Shown here piece after piece: positions 15,176 to 17,562 of a DNA stretch of 17,562 nt. The position numbers and the translations under genes were made by a program. Every line of letters starts with the position of its first letter. Position 1 is the first letter of the stretch. This stretch comes from Anaerolineales bacterium (GTDB lineage: Bacteria > Chloroflexota > Anaerolineae > Anaerolineales > Villigracilaceae): the NCBI GenBank assembly GCA_016928525.1, contig JAFGKO010000395.1, positions 1 through 17,562 of the forward strand, given 5' to 3'. The notes under the pieces are model-generated. The model worked only from the letters and a program-made list of their open reading frames with translations. It was not told where the DNA came from and searched no databases.

Positions 15176-16207
15176 TTACTTTAACTCGAGGCACGACTTG
15201 CGTACCACGAGTTCGGTATCCAGAACCAGGTTCCGTTCTTCCGGCTCTGATCCTTTCATCAAGTCCAATAATAACAAGCAGGCCTCCGAAGCCAGTTTTT
15301 GCGTTGGCAGTCGGATCGTTGTCAGAGGCGGATCCGAATATCGGGCCCAGGGGATGTCATCAAAACCCATAATGGAAATATCGTCGGGAATGCGCAACCC
15401 AGCTTCACGAAGCGCTGACTTTGCGCCCATGGCAACGTTATCACTGGCAACAAATACTGCCGTAAACTTTTTACCTGTAGCCAGCAAAGATTGCATACAA
15501 GCAAAACCGCTCTGAGGATCAAAGTCGGCGTATTGAATCAAATCTTCATCAGGGGTAATCCTAGATGCAATTAAAGCATCTCTATAGCCAAGCACTCGTT
15601 CATAAGCAGAGCTGAAAGAGGCTCGTGCGTTTGCGATACAGGCGATTTGGGTATGGCCTATATCTATCAGGTATTGGGTTGCTTTCCTGGCAGCCAGCTG
15701 GTTGTCGACATCAACGGAATACAGATTGGAATCAGACAATTTCCCCATTACTACAGTGAATGTATCGATTTCTTCCAACCGTTTTAAGGCTGCATCATCG
15801 ATTCGAGGTGTTAATAGTATCATACCATCAATGTGTTTTGCGCGCACGAGTTCAAGATATACTCGATCTTGATGTTCTGACTCGACCGATTCGATCAAGA
15901 GGCGCAATTGATGCTGTTTGATAACTTCCAAAAGCCCACTTAATATCTGTGGCAAAAATGTATCCGAAGCGATATGATGCGGACTACGGGTCATAACCAG
16001 TCCAATCGCTTTTGCACGACGAGTCGCCAGGGCTTGAGCGGTCGCATTTGGGATATATCCGAGTTCTTCAGCAGCATCACGAACCTTCTGCTGTGTTTCA
16101 GGGGAGATGCTTATGCCTTCAACGTTGTTCAATACCAGAGAAACTGTGGTGCGCGATACACCGGCTAAATTTGCTACATCTTGACTGGTTACTCGTTTTT
16201 CCGACAC
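15176..16207 (-). CDS. LacI-family transcriptional repressor of the sugar operon
   Basis: This 343-residue regulator has the usual LacI layout. A helix-turn-helix lies at about 7-28 (TSQDVANLAGVSRTTVSLVL), a hinge region at 51-64 (YIPNATAQALATRR), and a periplasmic-binding-protein-like effector domain from residue 67, ending in FDDIPWARYSDPPLTTIRLP and a short tail. The start is GTG at 16207, supported by AAGGAT seven to eight bases upstream and by the normal N-terminus MSEKRVTSQDVANLAG. It is the first gene of the minus-strand operon and is preceded by a strong promoter with palindromic operator sites. It therefore probably represses itself together with the transporter and enzyme genes, with release by an imported sugar. 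The inducing sugar cannot be read from the sequence. Confidence 0.92.
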   Translation of the reverse strand: MSEKRVTSQDVANLAGVSRTTVSLVLNNVEGISISPETQQKVRDAAEELGYIPNATAQALATRRAKAIGLVMTRSPHHIASDTFLPQILSGLLEVIKQHQLRLLIESVESEHQDRVYLELVRAKHIDGMILLTPRIDDAALKRLEEIDTFTVVMGKLSDSNLYSVDVDNQLAARKATQYLIDIGHTQIACIANARASFSSAYERVLGYRDALIASRITPDEDLIQYADFDPQSGFACMQSLLATGKKFTAVFVASDNVAMGAKSALREAGLRIPDDISIMGFDDIPWARYSDPPLTTIRLPTQKLASEACLLLLDLMKGSEPEERNLVLDTELVVRKSCLELK

Positions 16208-16225
16208 AAATTATCCTTATTTTAT

Positions 16226-16268
16226 CTACACTAGTAACACGCTTTAGTAACGCGCGTTAACAGTGTAG
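16226..16268. promoter_or_regulatory. LacI-type operator region: two tandem TAA-CG-TTA sites inside a larger inverted repeat
   Basis: A perfect 12-bp palindrome TAACGCGCGTTA lies at 16248-16259. A related imperfect copy TAACACGCTTTA lies at 16235-16246, so the centres are 13 bp apart. Both have the central CG typical of LacI-family operators. The pair is enclosed by the perfect inverted repeat CTACACT (16226-16232) and AGTGTAG (16262-16268), making a 43-bp symmetric block whose arms agree at 14 of 17 positions. The sites cover the predicted transcription start just downstream of the -10 box, so bound repressor would block initiation. Confidence 0.75.
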
Positions 16269-16290
16269 CAAAAATAAATTCGGTTGTCAA
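16262..16290 (-). promoter_or_regulatory. Sigma-70-type promoter of the sugar operon
   Basis: On the minus strand the -35 box TTGACA (16285-16290, perfect consensus) and the -10 box TACACT (16262-16267) are separated by exactly 17 bp. Predicted transcription starts near 16255, inside the perfect operator palindrome, giving a leader of about 48 nt before the GTG of the repressor gene. No equally good promoter is visible elsewhere in the operon, so this one probably drives all nine genes down to amylosucrase. Confidence 0.8.
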
Positions 16291-16311
16291 TACCTTTTGC
16301 GCCGATTTTTA

Positions 16312-17181
16312 TTAGATTCCAGAAATTGCTATCCCAATTCCGACAAGTGCGCCGCCTATCAGGAAGAGTGGTGAAATAATTTCCCCCAAAATGAGCCAGC
16401 CAAGCAGCGTCCCGACAACAGGTTGCGCAAAAAATGTCAGAGATGCTACCGCCGCGGGGAGTTTGGCGAAGGCGTAATTCCATAGGAACATAGCGAGCGC
16501 AGTGGAAATAATGCCCAGATAAAAAATTCCACCTATTATGCCCGGGGTAAGTGTCCCTATCCCATGGGCGCTAAGTTCCCAGGCTCCGGCCGGTATGCTG
16601 ATTGGCAATCCGCCGATGAGCATGATAGTGCTGGCTATGAGGAGATCGTCGTTTTTTGAAACTTTTCGGACAAGGACGGAATACAAAGCCCAGGTCAAGC
16701 CAGCTGCTAGCAAACACATATTTCCCAAAAACAGGGATGGTGAAAGTTCAGCGTTGCGTGGGTCGATCACTGCTACTACGCCGATGGTCGAGATTACCAG
16801 GGCAAGAATTCTGCGAGGCGTGTTCTTTTCACCGAGCAGAAAAGGCGCAAAGATGAGAATAAAGGCTGGTGTAGCTGATGTTACCAAGGCGCCGTTGGAG
16901 GCAGTAGAAAGTTTTGTGCCAACGAACTGGAAACTTAATGAGATCCCATATCCTACAATCCCAACCAGAAAACTATTCCAGAATTGTCGTTGGGTAAATT
17001 CAGGCTTTGGTCGCAATGCGATGACCAGACCCAATGTCAGTGCGCCAAGCACCAGGCGGATGGTTAACAAACTAAAGGGCGGGATGACATCCAAGACCAC
17101 CTTGCTGACCACATACATACCACCCCAAATGGAAGCGGCGGCGAGACCTGCAAAGATCCCAAAAATAGATAATCTATCCAT
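16312..17181 (-). CDS. EamA-family (drug/metabolite transporter superfamily) permease
   Basis: This 289-residue inner-membrane protein has about ten hydrophobic helices arranged as two EamA repeats, roughly 7-139 and 148-288. The first includes AAASIWGGMYVVSKVVLD and a TSATPAFILIFAPFLLGE block. The second includes LTWALYSVLVRK, ASLTFFAQPVVGTLLGWLILGE and a glycine-rich last helix. Proteins of this type mostly export amino acids, metabolites or drugs, and the substrate here is unknown. GGGGG lies a few bases before the ATG, partly within a small hairpin. A TATAAT box at 17192-17197 suggests its own promoter. The repressor gene of the sugar operon starts 104 bp downstream with a separate promoter, so this gene need not belong to that operon. 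Confidence 0.88.
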   Translation of the reverse strand: MDRLSIFGIFAGLAAASIWGGMYVVSKVVLDVIPPFSLLTIRLVLGALTLGLVIALRPKPEFTQRQFWNSFLVGIVGYGISLSFQFVGTKLSTASNGALVTSATPAFILIFAPFLLGEKNTPRRILALVISTIGVVAVIDPRNAELSPSLFLGNMCLLAAGLTWALYSVLVRKVSKNDDLLIASTIMLIGGLPISIPAGAWELSAHGIGTLTPGIIGGIFYLGIISTALAMFLWNYAFAKLPAAVASLTFFAQPVVGTLLGWLILGEIISPLFLIGGALVGIGIAISGI

Positions 17182-17186
17182 AATTC

Positions 17187-17219
17187 CCCCGATTATAAGG
17201 GGTTATCTGCCTGTGAAAA
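17187..17219 (-). promoter_or_regulatory. Candidate promoter and small hairpin before the EamA gene
   Basis: TATAAT (17192-17197, minus strand) is a perfect -10 box, with a weak -35 candidate TTTTCA at 17214-17219 and a 16-bp spacer. Predicted transcription would start only a few bases before the ATG at 17181, giving a nearly leaderless mRNA. CCCC (17199-17202 as GGGG on plus) and GGGG (17187-17190 as CCCC on plus) could pair around the box and would hide the G-rich ribosome-binding site in any longer read-through transcript. Confidence 0.35.
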
Positions 17220-17221
17220 GG

Positions 17222-17482
17222 TCACGCTTGGTGAAAGGACTGTTCAAGAAACGCCAGAGCAATTTCCAGCTCGCAGAATAGGCGATAACCGCGCCGTTTT
17301 TTTTGATTGGCGATAATCTGTCTCGCCAGCCAAGGCGTCACATTTTCCACGCGGTCAGCGATAATGTTGAAAATCTTCTTAGCACGTTTCCATTCAGCAG
17401 GTCGATCTTTGTAGCGGTCTACAATCATGTCGGTGATTACCATACCGGGACGTAAAGCGCCAATAATCAGAGGCGTATGCAT
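17222..17482 (-). CDS. Hypothetical protein, 86 residues
   Basis: I do not recognise this protein. It reads as a soluble, basic, mostly helical small protein with no signal peptide, membrane segment or metal motif. It starts MHTPLIIGALRPGMVITD, followed by a charged helix rich in Lys/Arg (RYKDRPAEWKRAKKIF) and a second one containing WLARQIIANQKKRRGYRLF. The frame is bounded upstream by an in-frame stop close before the ATG, and no clear Shine-Dalgarno sequence precedes it. It may be a truncated remnant of a larger protein or a genuine small protein. It ends 40 bp before the EamA-family gene on the same strand. Homologue conservation would decide whether it is real. Confidence 0.45.
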   Translation of the reverse strand: MHTPLIIGALRPGMVITDMIVDRYKDRPAEWKRAKKIFNIIADRVENVTPWLARQIIANQKKRRGYRLFCELEIALAFLEQSFHQA

Positions 17483-17562
17483 TGGTCATAACTTAAGCCA
17501 AAAGCGCTGGACATTGTAGTCTGCAGTCGGGTATGCTTGGAGCATGGCTCATACAAAGAAAC

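Noticed and set aside
15163..15177. AT-rich palindrome AAATTTTGAAAATTT at the end of the repressor gene as a possible operator or terminator
   Set aside because: It overlaps the stop codon, lacks GC content and a T-run, and does not match the CG-centred operator at 16248-16259; probably low-complexity sequence.
17544..17562. Possible start of a plus-strand gene (MAHTKK...) at the right edge, reminiscent of ribosomal protein L27
   Set aside because: Only six codons are visible, GGAG is a single base from the ATG, and the resemblance is too short to support a call.
1..17562. CRISPR arrays, tRNA or rRNA genes, insertion sequences, prophage or defence islands
   Set aside because: No regularly spaced direct repeats, tRNA-like cloverleaf text, transposase or integrase frames, or phage or nuclease motifs were seen on either strand.

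Overview
The window looks like chromosomal DNA of a heterotrophic, probably anaerobic, member of the Chloroflexota (Anaerolineae-like). This rests on family content: an AglE/F/G-type sugar importer with a lipobox binding protein, cytoplasmic trehalose synthase and amylosucrase, a ROK fructokinase, and an acetyl-CoA hydrolase/transferase next to alanine dehydrogenase. It is an inference from gene style, because no rRNA or other phylogenetic marker is present.

Left part (1-4611, plus strand), around the pyruvate/acyl-CoA node: the 3' end of an ornithine aminotransferase gene, then a 227-bp spacer with two imperfect REP-like palindromes, then alanine dehydrogenase overlapping a CoA-transferase gene by 14 bp, then pyruvate kinase. 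A short spacer with a third, different REP-like palindrome separates pyruvate kinase from a convergent gene block.

Central part (16290 down to 4711, minus strand), a large sugar-utilisation operon. In transcription order: a strong sigma-70-type promoter with two LacI-type operator sites, a LacI-family repressor, an AglE-like lipoprotein binding protein, AglF- and AglG-like permeases, a small four-helix membrane protein of unknown function, a GH1 beta-glucosidase, trehalose synthase, ROK fructokinase and amylosucrase. The predicted economy is: alpha-glucosides (sucrose, trehalose, maltose) enter through AglEFG. Amylosucrase moves the glucosyl unit of sucrose onto an alpha-glucan without ATP and frees fructose. 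Fructokinase makes fructose-6-phosphate, trehalose synthase interconverts trehalose and maltose, and GH1 opens beta-glucosides. No ATPase subunit is encoded here, so a shared MsmK/UgpC-type ATPase elsewhere is expected. Intercistronic stem-loops follow the binding-protein gene and the AglG gene, and a perfect but orphan Shine-Dalgarno sequence lies 84 nt before the binding-protein start. Together these suggest post-transcriptional tuning of cistron levels.

Right part (16312-17482, minus strand): an EamA/DMT-family ten-helix transporter and an unrecognised 86-residue protein. No spacer exceeds 300 bp. I see no tRNA, rRNA, CRISPR array, insertion sequence or prophage. Most of the window consists of recognisable families. 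The less ordinary parts are the amylosucrase-based replacement of the hydrolase in an agl-type locus, the unknown membrane protein inside the operon, and the regulatory DNA.
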